From the NCBI GenBank assembly GCA_028671895.1, contig CM053802.1:1360631-1424630 (forward strand): a DNA stretch of 64,000 bases. The letters are read 5' to 3'. Positions 1 to 12,501 of this stretch are shown one piece after another. The stretch's first letter is position 1. The number at the start of each line of letters is the position of its first letter. Both the position numbers and the translations under genes were made by a program. Source of the stretch: Oenanthe sinensis. Its lineage: Eukaryota > Streptophyta > Magnoliopsida > Apiales > Apiaceae. A model generated the notes under the pieces. That model was not told where the DNA came from. It did not search any database and saw only the letters and a list, made by a program, of their open reading frames with translations.

Positions 1-3000
1 TGGATACCCTGAAACTGTAATGTCTCCTTTTATATATCCACCAGTTTTTCTCCCTGCCAACACATCCATTAAAGTTGTTTTACCAGCACCGCTGACGCCC
101 ATCAGAGCAGTGAGGACACCTGGTCTAAATGCTCCAGTTACTCCCTTCAGAAGCAACAATTTATCTTCACCAATCCCTTGCTCTTTCATTTCCTTCATTA
201 AGTCATTTCAAATGTTAGCCCGCTATATTTGGAGTGCACTAGGACATTCAAATTAAAAACATCTAAACACCACTATGCTGTGTAATAACCTTTGGCATGT
301 CAACGGAATATTTGATATCATCAAACGTAAGGGAATATGGTTCAAATGGAAGAATCATTCCTTTTTTCTTGTTCTGATCGGCCGATTCTGATAACTCAGT
401 ATCTTCTCCAGTTTGTTCAGTATTTCCCGCTTCCGGAACTACGGCAGCAATTTTTCCCAGTGCTGCAGAGTTTAAAGCAAAAGTATAAGAGTGCCCCTTA
501 AATTTGTATTACTTTTCTTTAATAATGGAGATTTTATTACTACTCACGGTTAAGAATAGAAAGTGCCGCTGTGTAGGTTAGATTGAGTAAAAGAATGGTT
601 ATAAACATTGCTCCGACCCCTATCCAGTACCATCGTGAATGCGGGAAGAACCCTCTAGACTTCAAGACTGTAACTCCTAGCGTCTCAGTACCATTTCCAG
701 TTAACTATGACATGAAAATGATAGAAAACCTGAGCCTATATTTATCAAGTATAAATGGGACACAAGCGAGTAATCATTAGCAAATAATATATAGAATGAA
801 AGTTACTTTGCTCCATTGATGCCCCAGAAATTCATTTACTGTAATTGCATTCATTGCATACATAACTGGTGATAGATAGTAAGCCCATATCCACCAGTCT
901 TGTATGTCCCCTGTAGTATTATTTTAAATTAGAAGCAGCATTGGTCTGTGTCAATGTATGTTTAAAACTTGGTATATAGTTGATAATATGTACCTCGGGC
1001 TAGCATAAATCCACATAAAACTAAAATTACAAGAAATACAAATCCCCCAAATGTGTTAGCAAGAACCATATTCCTACCAACTGCCCCTGTAGTCTGGAAC
1101 AATGCAGCAGCTACCTGACCCATGAGTACGAGTACTACGAAGTGTTTGATGAATCTGCAGTAAGAAATATTCTCTTTACCAGGCTGCCAAAAAGCAAAGA
1201 TAAAGTTTCTCAGAAGAATTAGTACACCTGTAAGTTTCCTTCTATTAAGGGATTACCTTCCAACGTTTGGATCAAATCCAATAACATAGTAACTGATGGC
1301 TACCCAGACTCCAACTTCTAGCAATGTTATGGGTATCTTGACAATCCATGATGGAAGAGCATAAGACCATGGAGGAAAAAATAGAAGGTCCCTTTGCTTG
1401 TAAAAGACCGGAAGTTTGCCTATTACCACGGCTAGCTCAGCCATTCCATTTAGAGTAATCATCATCACACCAAAAAATAGAGCACCCATGTATAATCCTC
1501 CATCAGTAACTGTGTCGTTGTCAAACTCCGTTCTTAAGAACACTGTCATGTAAATCATTGCCATTGCACTAAGCTGAAAACGACAGAAGATTATTATTAG
1601 TTGTAACACAGACAACAGACCAATATTGACATAAGCATATACAGTATATTTATGTGTACAGTGTGTACTGTAAACTCACTTGGAACAATCTGAATAAGTA
1701 AACAAATGCGTTTCTCTTAATTAGCAAAATCTCTCTTGCAGTCACAGCTTTCACAAGCTCCTTCTTGCCAACACCAAACTTTTCGGTTGTCAATGCAGCT
1801 GGATGGTTTTTGCTCTTGTCAAACGGGGTTGCAAGAGCATCTCCCACTTGGATCCCAACATGGAATGACTGGAAAGCCTCAGAAAATTCTTTGGCTGTAA
1901 TAAATCTGTAAGGCTCGTCTTTGTGTAGCCAGTACTGTTTCTGGTCCTTTTTTGATGTCACCTGCACCAATAGAGAACTCCACGGAACGATAAAGTTAAC
2001 ATGTCACATTTTTTTTATTTCATTTTTTCTAAATGACTGAAGTATATATAGACAGCTTTTACCTCTTGCAAAAAGTCAGCAACACCTTTTCTTTCTGGAC
2101 ATTTGAAACCCATAGATTCGAAAAACCCAAGAACATGTTCTCGAGGACCCTGATACACTATTTGGCCATCCGTTAGGAGAATGATTTCATCGAACAGATC
2201 ATAAGTTTCAGGGGCAGGCTGCAGGAGAGAGATTAGAGCAGTTCCTTGCAAAATGTGGACACTGTGCTTTAGTGAATTGACGATCTGAAAAGTTGTTGAA
2301 CTGTCCAAACCAGTAGATATCTCATCCATAAAAAGAGCCCTTGACGGTCCAACCAACATCTCACCTTTAATTGAGCCGAAATTTAGTTATTATTCTACAA
2401 AGTAACAAACATATGAATGATACATTTACTTGTCTTCCCAGCGAATATAGATGCTTTAACCTGTTGTAACACGCTTTCGCTGTCCTCCAGATATACCTCG
2501 AATCATGCTATCACCTACCAATGTATCTGCACAGATATCAAGTCCTAAAATCTGCACTCAAATGGAAGGATCAAGTTAATGCATTCATATGTTACCTAGT
2601 CCAAATGTAACTATCAAAACTATATAATTAAACTTTTTACCTTGAGGACATAATCTGTGACCACACTAGCCTCTTGGCCAACTGTTGCTGCTGCCTGAAC
2701 AACATAAAGATGATGACTACATTGATCATGTAGAAGAAAAGCAGGACATTATTTAGGACCTAAATCTCTAATGAGTTCGTAAATGCAGATGGGATGCGTC
2801 ATGCGTAGTTAAGAAGGATCACTTCTATATGATGAAGTTTATATAACTTCTTAAATAAACATGGTGGAACACCTTTTCAAAATAGTGAAAGTTAATTTGC
2901 ATTTCAGATGGGAATAATTATATACTCATATATAGTAGTTGTCTGTGCTAAAGTTATCGCTTTAGGTTTTCCTACTAGGACAAAATCAACTGCATAAGAA

Positions 3001-4614
3001 AGAATTGTAGTCTGTACTCCATTTTTATCTTTTCTTGTAACCAAGAAATAATAGAAAACAGGGGAAGGTTATAAAAAGACTGCCATTTTATTCACATCGA
3101 AGATATTTAGAACAAAATCAATAAATTTATTCGCAAGAGAAGAGACTATTAAACCTTCATGAAGATGTCGACGTCAGGATCCGGCTTAATATTTGCTTCT
3201 TTCTCTCGTCTTGACAGCTCCAACAACATTTCTGTAATTGAACAATGAAAAAAAAAACCATGTAATCTAACATACAAGTCTATAATAGGTAAGCTACAGA
3301 AAAATGGTAAAAAGAATAGTCCATAACTGACCATAGCGCGATCCAACCCCCTGGCATCTTGCTGAGAAAGCCAGAGTTTCTTTCACAGTCATTTCTCCTA
3401 TATGCAAGTCATGTTGGCTGATATAGGCAGCTGTTCTCTGGGGCACAAACTCTTTCATGTCATGTCCATTGTAAGTCACTCTTCCGGAGACCTAGCATTG
3501 GAAGAAAAATAGTGGGAAAAAACTGCTGAGATAAAAAAGAGTAAAGATCAATCATCAATATCTAGTATGAGTTAAACCTTTAAGGAGGAATCAAGCTTCC
3601 CAGCCAACGCAAGCAACAATGTAGTCTTCCCAGAACTTGGAGGACCTAAAAGCAATGTCATTCTGCAGAAATCGCAATAAGAATGATGTATATGGAATAC
3701 TCATCAATCTGCTTGCAATAAGTAATAAAAACTGCTAAGCTGTTCTATAATTTTTTTATATATAGGAAATGAACCTTAAATTTTGAATTAGCGATAGAAT
3801 AATATTAATTTTTATAACTAGTCACCTGCCAGGCTTGAGAATACCACTAACATCTTGAAGAATATCAAGTTGCTTCTTGCTGCTTGGAAGTATTTTGAGA
3901 TTGTTCAACAAACCCTGAAGAACACACACACAAAAAAAAGAATTATAACTTCTTGTTAACAAAAATAAGAAAATAAGAATACAAAATACACAGAGAGGAA
4001 AGCCAATAAATAAATAGAATTCTTACCTCAATAATACCAAAATTAAAGTTCACAAAAGAAGGCAAAGCCCTGCTCCCTACATGAACTTGGGCTTCAATGT
4101 TTAAATGTTCAAATCTAACTTCTATTGTAGGCAAATCAATCCCAACTCTGACATGATCAACAAAGTTGGTTTAGCTATGCTTCATAATTGTAGTAAAAAA
4201 AACATCATCACTAATATTTGACATAAAAACATAAAAATAACTCATTTACGCGTCGATTCGATTCTTGAGCTTCAACAAGAACTTCTCATTATCTTCTTCA
4301 GCAACTTTAACAAGCCTGTCAACTAGTTTCCTCTTATCATCAAATCCAAGATTATCAATATCAACTTCATTGAAACCAACACCTTGTGATCCAAACAACA
4401 GGCCTTTTTTTAATCTATCGAACGTCGGTAGCTTTTCAAGAGAAGCCCATTTAAGAGCTTCTTCATCATCTTCTTCATTAGCTGATTTGGAAAATATATC
4501 CATCCCTTTGTCCCTCCATAATGATGAACTAGTAGCCCTTAAACTTCCAACAGCACTTTTTTTTCTGCTATATCGAATGCTGCTACTTGTTGGAAAAAGA
4601 CTAATTTCATCCAT
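1..4614 (-). CDS. PDR-type (full-size ABCG) ABC transporter, partial
   Basis: Plasma-membrane ATP-driven exporter of the pleiotropic drug resistance subfamily, expected layout NBD1-TMD1-NBD2-TMD2. Sixteen exons can be joined in frame (910 codons): 4250-4614, 4027-4147, 3826-3914, 3578-3662, 3332-3491, 3155-3231, 2641-2694, 2461-2551, 2063-2364, 1680-1961, 1257-1573, 994-1154, 807-910, 548-704, 290-462 and 1-192. Exon 4 encodes the NBD1 Walker A (GPPSSGKTTLL), exon 8 the signature ISGGQRKR and exon 9 the Walker B MDEISTGLDSS. Exons 10-14 encode TMD1. Exon 16 opens NBD2 with GVSGAGKTTLMDVLAGRK. The N-terminus (EEALKWASLEKLPTFDRL) is the usual PDR leader. The rest of NBD2 and TMD2 lie beyond the left edge. 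I see no frameshift or stop. Substrate cannot be inferred; hormone, terpenoid or alkaloid transport are all known in this subfamily. Confidence 0.95.
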
Positions 4615-6362
4615 TCTTTAGTTGCTAAATTATAAAAAAAATTATTAGCTTTGAATGGATTGTTTGCATGCAACTGCAGAAAATGAATGTATATATAATA
4701 TACACACAGTTCTAAGGGCGCACAGATATTTGACAGTGAAGTGCATGTACACTAACTGATTTTTTAAAATAGACAGAGATGTTTACTACAAGGGTATGAA
4801 TATATTTTAATAAATTTACTTTTGAATCCGTTCTATGTTTTCTAAAGCGTCATGATTCAGGACATAAATAATAGATTAATCCTATGTTGTAAACAGATAT
4901 CTAATACAGTGTTAGTAGAAGAAATTATTAAATTACTACTAATAAATAACTAATGATTCAGAAACATAACATTTTACCATTTACTTTGAGAGAGTAATGT
5001 TAGAAATTTCAAATTACATCCCAAATTTAATTACTGTACTAGAATCACTAGTGGTATCTTTTAGTTGAAAACTTGAAAATAATTAGTGCACAACAAACAA
5101 AATGTAATAAACCCAAGGTACAGGAAAGCCAATCCTTTTCAACATTTAATTTAATTAATTTTTTTTAATAATTAAGTTTATATCCTTACAAATTAATACT
5201 TGTTCTAATTCGTTGTCACAATTGAATTTAGTTCTATTTTCTTTATTTTTTTAATAATATCGGTTCGGCTTCTTCTCCTACCCGTATCGAATAAAACATG
5301 TTGGGTCAAATCTTCTTCATGTAAAACCTGCTTGATTTAGATCGGGAAAATCGTACGGTTTCATGAAACCATGTGTTATGACTCAAATTCACAGTCAATC
5401 TTATTTTCGATATGGACAATTGATAACTGAATTCGACTTTTTTTATAATTTTTATATTTGTAATAGTGCAAAAAGAAGGCTGGGTTTCAAGTTGTTCATG
5501 TTTGTTATCATTTTTTTAAATATAACTTGTATAAATTAATAAATAATACCATTCTTAACAAATCGGAATGAGCAAGAACCATGGAATCCATCCAGAATTT
5601 TAGAATAGGAGAGATGCTTTCTTTTAACAATTTGAGTTATCCCATCACACTCTTCAAGCTGTTATCTTAACCACTAAAAAAATGTCAAATTTGGCTTTAA
5701 TATTGTTGACTGTTGAGAGGTCATTTCGTTTATTCACTTCTCAACGTGGAAAACACCTGCGATACAGTTACACACACATGTTAAGCAATAAATAACTGAT
5801 TTAAGATGCTTCAGCTACAAAGAAGACTCACATGCGTGTTCTCCGTTTTTGTCATCAATAATGCAGTTCACGATGCTTAATTTTCTACAAATAATACTAT
5901 GTTTGATCCATTTGTCTAATTTATTGTGCTAATTAGAGATGGCCATAATATATCACTTTATTTGACTATGCCACTAAACAAACTAACCACATACTCGTAT
6001 ATTAAACATTTTCTCACATGTTTTGCTTTATAAACTGCACTAACTATCAAAATACTCTTCTATTTCATATTAGTCCACTTTCTAAAAATAACGTATATTA
6101 AAAAAAATTATTAAACAAAATTAGGATTTAGGGCCTAATCTATATATACTCTTGTATATTTTCTATAATTTATATACAAAATTTGGGACATTTATGTGTT
6201 GAGAACCCTAGACGCAGATTTTGTTCCCCTATAGTCAAGATCATGCCTTATTTATAGATAATTTATAGGTAATTTACTTTTAACGTACACAAATAGTATT
6301 CACTTTTGTGAAATTAATTTATAAAGTTAATAATAAGTAATTGAATAATTACATATTTTATA

Positions 6363-6606
6363 CTCCCTCCGTTCCATATTAATGGTTTATTTTGAAAAAA
6401 TAATGCATATTAAGAATAGTTGTACAATAATTTTATGTGTGTCATATTTATTATGACTATTTTATACTAAATAAATTAATTTTTATATTGAAAATGACAA
6501 GAAAAGAGGGTAAATTTAAATTTTTTTACATTGAAAGTAGAAATGGACAATTATTACGAGACAAATTTTATTCCCAAAAGAGACTATTATTATGGGACGG
6601 AGGGAG
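6363..6606. mobile_element. Stowaway-type MITE
   Basis: A 244-bp element with terminal inverted repeats starting CTCCCTCCGT and ending ACGGAGGGAG, flanked by the dinucleotide TA on both sides (6361-6362 and 6607-6608). The TIR and TA target duplication are diagnostic of Tc1/mariner-related Stowaway elements. It is non-coding and would need a transposase in trans. Confidence 0.9.
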
Positions 6607-7201
6607 TACTTTTTAGAATTTAATTTATAAATTGATTTTAAGTTATTTTTATTTATTATACAAATAATTACTAATTAATTCCTAATTTATAAATTACTTT
6701 ATTGATAAAGTCTTATTATTGAGTCCATTTGAAAATTTATTTGAGTACCAACAGCTTCTAGAGTTCAGGTACTGCATTAAATTTGATCTGGACTCGTGTC
6801 TTATGTTTCACCTTTCACTAATCCTATAGTTGAGGCTCGCCTCACCTTTCTAGACATTACTGGGTCACTCAACAAACTATTAACTACCTCGGTAGTTGAG
6901 GGCCTTGAGGCCCACATGAGCTTCACGCGATTTTATTTTATTTTTGGAATTTTGGCTTTTCGATAAATATTTACATTTTTAAGAGAAAATTTGCTTAATT
7001 CGATAAAAAAAAATTTGAATAAATTCAATAAAAAATACGTTAAATATTCAGACATTTAACCGTCCCTCAAGCTCTTGTTATCAGAGTGGATATACTGGGC
7101 TATCCAGGCCGCACTAGAGAAAATAATGTAAATGTAGTAATAAATAAAGGGTCTTGGTACTTGATATTCGATTGTCTGAACCATCTAAACATGTTTTTTT
7201 C

Positions 7202-7350
7202 CGCGAATAGCATAAACATGCGAAATTTTTATGAATCGGGGGGTCGCATCATTTATTTGCGCTTCTATATGACTAACTATAATTTTTTTCTTATTCACAA
7301 AAAAAATTGCATGGTTGGTTAACCATCGTGGGACCAAAACCCATAAATAA
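7202..7350. repeat. dispersed repeat, copy 1 (second copy at 44327-44435)
   Basis: Starts CGCGAATAGCATAAACATGC and aligns, with gaps, to 44327-44435 in the same orientation; both copies continue through a gACTAACTA block and a GGACCAA block. Family not recognised. Confidence 0.55.
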
Positions 7351-8002
7351 ATACGGGGCTTTCATTTACTATCTATTTATTTAACAATCATATTGGTCGT
7401 TACAAGACAAGCCCAACTAATACCCGACAATACTAGATTTTACGCGAGGCCCACAATATTGTGTTCGTCCAAATTTAAATGAAACAAAGTTATAGTAAAT
7501 CATAACCATTATATGTGCATCGGAATGTTTATATATTATATATTTATTTTTATTTAATATAAAAAAATAATACTAAATTTTTGTTAGAGAACTTATGTTG
7601 ATAAATATAATATATTTTTCTATTTTAGGTAAATTTGTTATCTATTAAAATGTTATATTAAGATGTATAGTTGAATTAAGAAAATTAAGATTTAAATATA
7701 ATAATCGTAAAATTTGAGTGAAAGAAGTACATTAACATTAATTAAATTTAAATTAAAGAATTAAATGAAAATAAATGATATGTACGATTTGACATACAGG
7801 TGCAAGAACTTTTATGCTAGTTTTAATTTTTAATTACTAACATACTACAGTACCATGTTTAACTCTAGACATGAAGTAACAGAGAGTACAAGACAGTGAA
7901 AAACAATCTAATCTGCATTACAACTCCAGAAGTGTTGACAAACAAATGAAAGAAAATCTTTCTTTAGAAAGTCATGTATATATATAAATGAAAGGGATTT
8001 AC

Positions 8003-11000
8003 TCATTCATCCTCGTGCTCTTTTTTCTGTACTGAATCTCGGGTGGCAGCAGAAACAAGCTCTGACTCGTATAATATTGAAGGCAACCTTTCATACACTT
8101 GGGATCTTGATGGTAGAAGCTTTAACTTGCCGAACGTAAGAGCCTGGCTGAGCTGCTCATAATTCCATCGCTGCTGAATATAGACTGCAAATGCTAGAAG
8201 AACTGCTGCCAAGGGTATTGCAATGTCGCCAACTTTAGAGTAAAAGTCAAGGTTTGGGTTCACAAATTCGTATTCCTCGGGAAAGTAGGGATTTGGTTCA
8301 GGGGAACTCAAGGAATCGTAGATATGAGGCAGCAATCTTACAACTGTTATCCCGATGAAATAAAATTTTCTAAGTGGTCTACAATTAATCTGCCACATTA
8401 TGTTGGCAAGTACTTGTGGAAGCAAAAAAAAATCTTGGACAAGCCCCGCATACTCCTCAAGTTCAGTTTCCCATGCTGATAGTATATGATTCCCTGTTGA
8501 ATCGACATACTGTGTGTTTTGCATGGGCTTCTGATTCTTGTTTACGAAATGGATTATGAGAACACCTATGTACCCGAATATATGTACAATAAGGGTACCG
8601 ATAATTACACGATTGTCACTTGGGACACGATGTGGTTCATCAGGACTTCTTGAAAGAAGCCTGACTCGAGATCTATACACCTTCTGACAGAGTCTGAGAG
8701 TTAAGGAAAAAGCAACCAGAACAAGAATCTTTACAGTGTAATCAATTGCACGAATCCACTGACTATTCTCAAAGTCATAAGACGTGCTTACGTAAGATTC
8801 AGAAGCCTTCTTCTGGAAGAGAGCTTCCACACCAGTTACCAATGGAAGACTGTACCCAATAGCTTGGACCCCTAACATTACCAGAGATATGTAAGGAACA
8901 GATTCGACATTATCGTTGATGTAGAAAAGCTGGCTCAAAACACAAGCAATTGCCACTGAAAGTGTCAGAACACGGAGGATCCCTTCCACTCCTTGGCGAG
9001 AGAAAATATCCTCTCGTTGCTTCCTGTACATTACAGGAGTTGTTTGTAGCTTGACTGGACTAAAATACAGTGGATCATCCTCATTCCGTTGGCTGGATAT
9101 AGAAATCTTAGCTGTTGGATTGACTAACCATCGGGCTGTTGTTGAAGGATATGACACAATTACTTCAACTAAACAATCTAACCCAGCCTCTAGGTCCATG
9201 CTTTCAAAAAGAATCTTCCATGAAGCTCGAACATCCCTACAACCGATAAGATACATCTTTCCAACAAGCGGATTGTAAAGGCCTTCTAGAAAAATCATTG
9301 AAAAATTGTGGTACAGATTCCCATCAATACCAAGTTGAGCTGATACATTCAGGAGCAGCTGTTTTTCAGTGTATTCAGCCTTGGCATGGTAAGGAGCCTC
9401 GTCCTCTGCTCTGGTATTATTCTTTGAAGACCAGTAGCGCCCGAACAAAGAACCAAGGGAGAGAATATCCAATTGGATGTTAATCTTTTGTGGAAGAGAA
9501 CGAGGGACTGGATCTGGAACAGCGGAAATTTGGAGAGTTAGATCTTCTGAAAGAAGAGAAAGACTTTCAAGGCGCGACTCTGTGCCTTCTAATTTTGGGA
9601 ATTTCAGCAGTGATTTCTTAATCTTAGTTCCAAAGTTAAACGGCTCATTTTTCTCCAGCAATATCCCTGCAGAATCAATTTTTGAGTAACTATATGATGG
9701 ATGAGATGCAGCATATTGATTCCAAAGTTCCGCAGGTTGAACCAGCTTTTCAAACGATAAGGGGAAGTATGATCCGTTGTTTGTTTTGATGCTTGAAATA
9801 GTCCCAACAATAATGCTTCTTTGCTTTATAGAAAAAGAGAGAGGAATATATAAACAGATCCGAGAATCACAACTTTTGCCTTCTGTGTCAACAAATCCAA
9901 GACAACCAACCATGCAAAGTTGGCCACTGGAAGATTTCCAAAATCCTTCGGCCGAAAGAGTTAAGTTATTGAGCCCAGTCCTCTGGGTTGCAGTGAACTT
10001 ATTTTCAAATGGTGGAATAGCTCGAAACACTGCAGAGACTCTGTTAGAGTTAACATTTCCCTGTAAAGTTGCTTTCTCGCATCGAACATCCTGAAGTGCG
10101 AGTCTAACATTTTTAAAGCTCCCATCAGTAGCTTTTATCTCTTTGCTGGACATAAATGGACCTAACTTGCTACAGAAAGCGTCTGTGCCATTGCATCTCC
10201 AGTTTGGAACAATGGTAAAACTTTCTCCACGAGTAAATCTATCTAGAATTGAACAGAAGTTAACTCCTTTATATATATCAATGCCACTGGTAATAGAATT
10301 ATCTTTATATGGATAGGGATTGCAAGCTTTAGAGACTATCCTTTCGGAGCCAAACTCATAATCTGCTGATATACCCAACCAAGAAGATATATGAACTTCA
10401 TCAAAATACTTGGGATTTGATTTCAGATGTTGACTTTTCATGCTGCCACGGACAGCTCTATTCGTCAAACTTATTTTCTTTGGATAGCGAAGAACAAGTA
10501 AAACTTGATCATCTTGCAAAAGAGGTGGCTGATTAGTATAACCAGAAACCCTTACCCACTCCCATGGATCTGCAGGGTCAATGTGCCGAGCAGGCAGCAT
10601 AGTGTCCCCCAATAAACACAGGACTCTTTCTCCATTGTTTTCTTTTGATTCAGTGTAAATCCCTTGGAAAGAAACCAAAAGCTGAGAATGACCGGGCCAT
10701 ATGTCAAAATGAGGATTTCTCTCATCTGGTTTATCCATAAATAAGTTCTCTAGGGTTATGCCCATCTGCAGAAACCCATTAACACTAACAGACTTTTTAG
10801 ACTTGTGAGCACGGTCAACATCAGTTACCCAAAACGAAGTCAAATTCAAAGGAGATTGATCATCCAAAAAGACCTCCGACTGATCTCTACTATCAAACGG
10901 CATTAATGGATACCCGTTTGACTCTTGCCACCAATCCCCATTTAAAAAAGAGAGTTCTTGTTTTATGCCATATATTCTATTATCATCCGGTTTCAACTCA

Positions 11001-11185
11001 GAAGCATCATTCAACACAAAAGCACATGATTTCTTCACATCATCAATTCGATCATAATCATAGGTCATAGAAACACCATTTTTAGTTTCAAAACCCCCAT
11101 CTAAATAGTAAGCATTGACTAATGTAATGCACATAAACAACAACCCAAGTACACTCCAACCATGATCCATCATCTTCATATACAT
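8003..11185 (-). CDS. DUF2921 transmembrane protein
   Basis: An intronless ORF of 1060 residues. A hydrophobic N-terminal segment (residues about 8-25, ending VNA) looks like a signal peptide. A long, probably lumenal or extracellular region of about 700 residues follows, then several hydrophobic segments in the C-terminal third (about 755-1035) and a short charged tail ending EHEDE. This is the organisation of plant DUF2921 proteins. The family includes FLYING SAUCER 1, a Golgi/endosome E3 ligase affecting pectin methylesterification, but that protein has a C-terminal RING and I see no RING cysteine/histidine pattern here, so ligase activity should not be assumed. Methionines at residues 1, 3, 5 and 6 are all possible starts; the first is given. 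A GT-AG leader intron between about 11463 and 11210 is possible but unproven. Confidence 0.9.
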   Translation of the reverse strand: MYMKMMDHGWSVLGLLFMCITLVNAYYLDGGFETKNGVSMTYDYDRIDDVKKSCAFVLNDASELKPDDNRIYGIKQELSFLNGDWWQESNGYPLMPFDSRDQSEVFLDDQSPLNLTSFWVTDVDRAHKSKKSVSVNGFLQMGITLENLFMDKPDERNPHFDIWPGHSQLLVSFQGIYTESKENNGERVLCLLGDTMLPARHIDPADPWEWVRVSGYTNQPPLLQDDQVLLVLRYPKKISLTNRAVRGSMKSQHLKSNPKYFDEVHISSWLGISADYEFGSERIVSKACNPYPYKDNSITSGIDIYKGVNFCSILDRFTRGESFTIVPNWRCNGTDAFCSKLGPFMSSKEIKATDGSFKNVRLALQDVRCEKATLQGNVNSNRVSAVFRAIPPFENKFTATQRTGLNNLTLSAEGFWKSSSGQLCMVGCLGFVDTEGKSCDSRICLYIPLSFSIKQRSIIVGTISSIKTNNGSYFPLSFEKLVQPAELWNQYAASHPSYSYSKIDSAGILLEKNEPFNFGTKIKKSLLKFPKLEGTESRLESLSLLSEDLTLQISAVPDPVPRSLPQKINIQLDILSLGSLFGRYWSSKNNTRAEDEAPYHAKAEYTEKQLLLNVSAQLGIDGNLYHNFSMIFLEGLYNPLVGKMYLIGCRDVRASWKILFESMDLEAGLDCLVEVIVSYPSTTARWLVNPTAKISISSQRNEDDPLYFSPVKLQTTPVMYRKQREDIFSRQGVEGILRVLTLSVAIACVLSQLFYINDNVESVPYISLVMLGVQAIGYSLPLVTGVEALFQKKASESYVSTSYDFENSQWIRAIDYTVKILVLVAFSLTLRLCQKVYRSRVRLLSRSPDEPHRVPSDNRVIIGTLIVHIFGYIGVLIIHFVNKNQKPMQNTQYVDSTGNHILSAWETELEEYAGLVQDFFLLPQVLANIMWQINCRPLRKFYFIGITVVRLLPHIYDSLSSPEPNPYFPEEYEFVNPNLDFYSKVGDIAIPLAAVLLAFAVYIQQRWNYEQLSQALTFGKLKLLPSRSQVYERLPSILYESELVSAATRDSVQKKEHEDE

Positions 11186-12501
11186 ACAAATCCAATACTA
11201 ATCTAACTTTCAAAAACCTCAGATACCCACTTACTAAATCATAAATCTTGAACACCCAAATGATCTCCAGAACATAAAATCTAAATTTCAATCTATAATC
11301 ACCCAAAATCAAGAACTGGAAATCACCAAAATTTACTATAAAACCATGACATATACTAGTAAAGAAAAGAACTTTAGTATACAAGATTCAGACTCAAGCA
11401 TATATACATAACTATAGATACATACATATGTATGTATATGCTAAAGCTAATAAGAAGGCAAACCTGAAAATGGGGTGTTGTATAGTAACAGTGTTGGCAA
11501 GAGGCCCCTGTGAGCAATTAGATCTTGAGCTTGAGCAAGAATGTTAGAGATAGAAGGGTGAAGTTGAAGTTGGAAAATCATTATTACTAGTATTATTATC
11601 AAGTGATAATCAAGCAATTTTTTAAGACAAATGGCGCGTGATAAACAGAGACACAGACACTTCTCAAGTCTTCAGTTGAGTTGTTGACCATTGGTCATCT
11701 ATTACTTTTAAGTTCTATATAGTTAAAGATATACTTTTATTGATCGAGTTCAGTTCATTTTAATCATATTTTTTATTTTACTTATAAAAATTTTATATTT
11801 TAAAATTTTGAAAATTAATAGTTGGTTAAAGTTATCTAAGGTGATTTTTTTTTAAATTACTATAAGTGAGGGTTTTTATTAGTGGGAAGATGAGTGAGAT
11901 AAAAATAATAATTTTGTTGTTTAAAAAGTGTAGGCTGAAGCCAAACAAGTTTCAAGTGACAAGTGAGTTTAAATGAAGTGGTAGATGCAGATATAATTTA
12001 TATTATATTGGCCGGGAGTAAGAATAAAATTGTGACCAAGTTAGCTTAAATGCAGGGATTTAGATTGCTATTCTCTTTGTTTTAAAATAAATATTTAAGT
12101 GACGTTTTGTTTTTTTATATATAATAAAAAAAATATTTGTATATATTAAATTTTTTCTAAATAATAATATATGTACAGAAAAATAAAATTAAAAAAATAA
12201 TCTTATATGTAAACATAACTTGTATATGCACTACTGAACTCGAGACAAGATTCACAATAACAAGGGCCGTAGCCAAATACTAGCTAGTTTGAGTATTTTA
12301 TTCAACTAGCAAATGGTTCTGTTGTTAAACGGGTAATCTTTATCGCTTCAACAGCAGCAGAAACATAACATTTATGTACCGTATATAACAATTGATAAAC
12401 GAACACACAATTTTAGCAATTTTTTTAAAACAATTTTAGCAAATTTAAATGTACGTCCTTGTATTAAAACTTGCTTAATTTCCATCAAACTAACTCGATC
12501 A
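11186..12501. other. intergenic
   Basis: Upstream region of the DUF2921 gene and 3' flank of the NPH3 gene. No supported gene or TIR element seen; the part from 11700 is strongly AT-rich. Confidence 0.7.

Larger units (their letters stand above)
4615..8002. other. intergenic, AT-rich
   Basis: Between the start of the PDR gene and the 3' end of the DUF2921 gene. It should contain the PDR promoter (just above 4614). I see no supported gene. It holds one Stowaway MITE (6363-6606) and a dispersed repeat (7202-7350); short ORFs here show no recognisable protein. Confidence 0.7.

Noticed and set aside
4265..4621. Plus-strand ORF antisense to PDR exon 1
   Set aside because: Shadow of the real minus-strand exon, which fits the PDR leader and splices correctly.
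9051..10094. Plus-strand ORFs inside the DUF2921 gene
   Set aside because: They are antisense shadows of a long, clearly real coding region.
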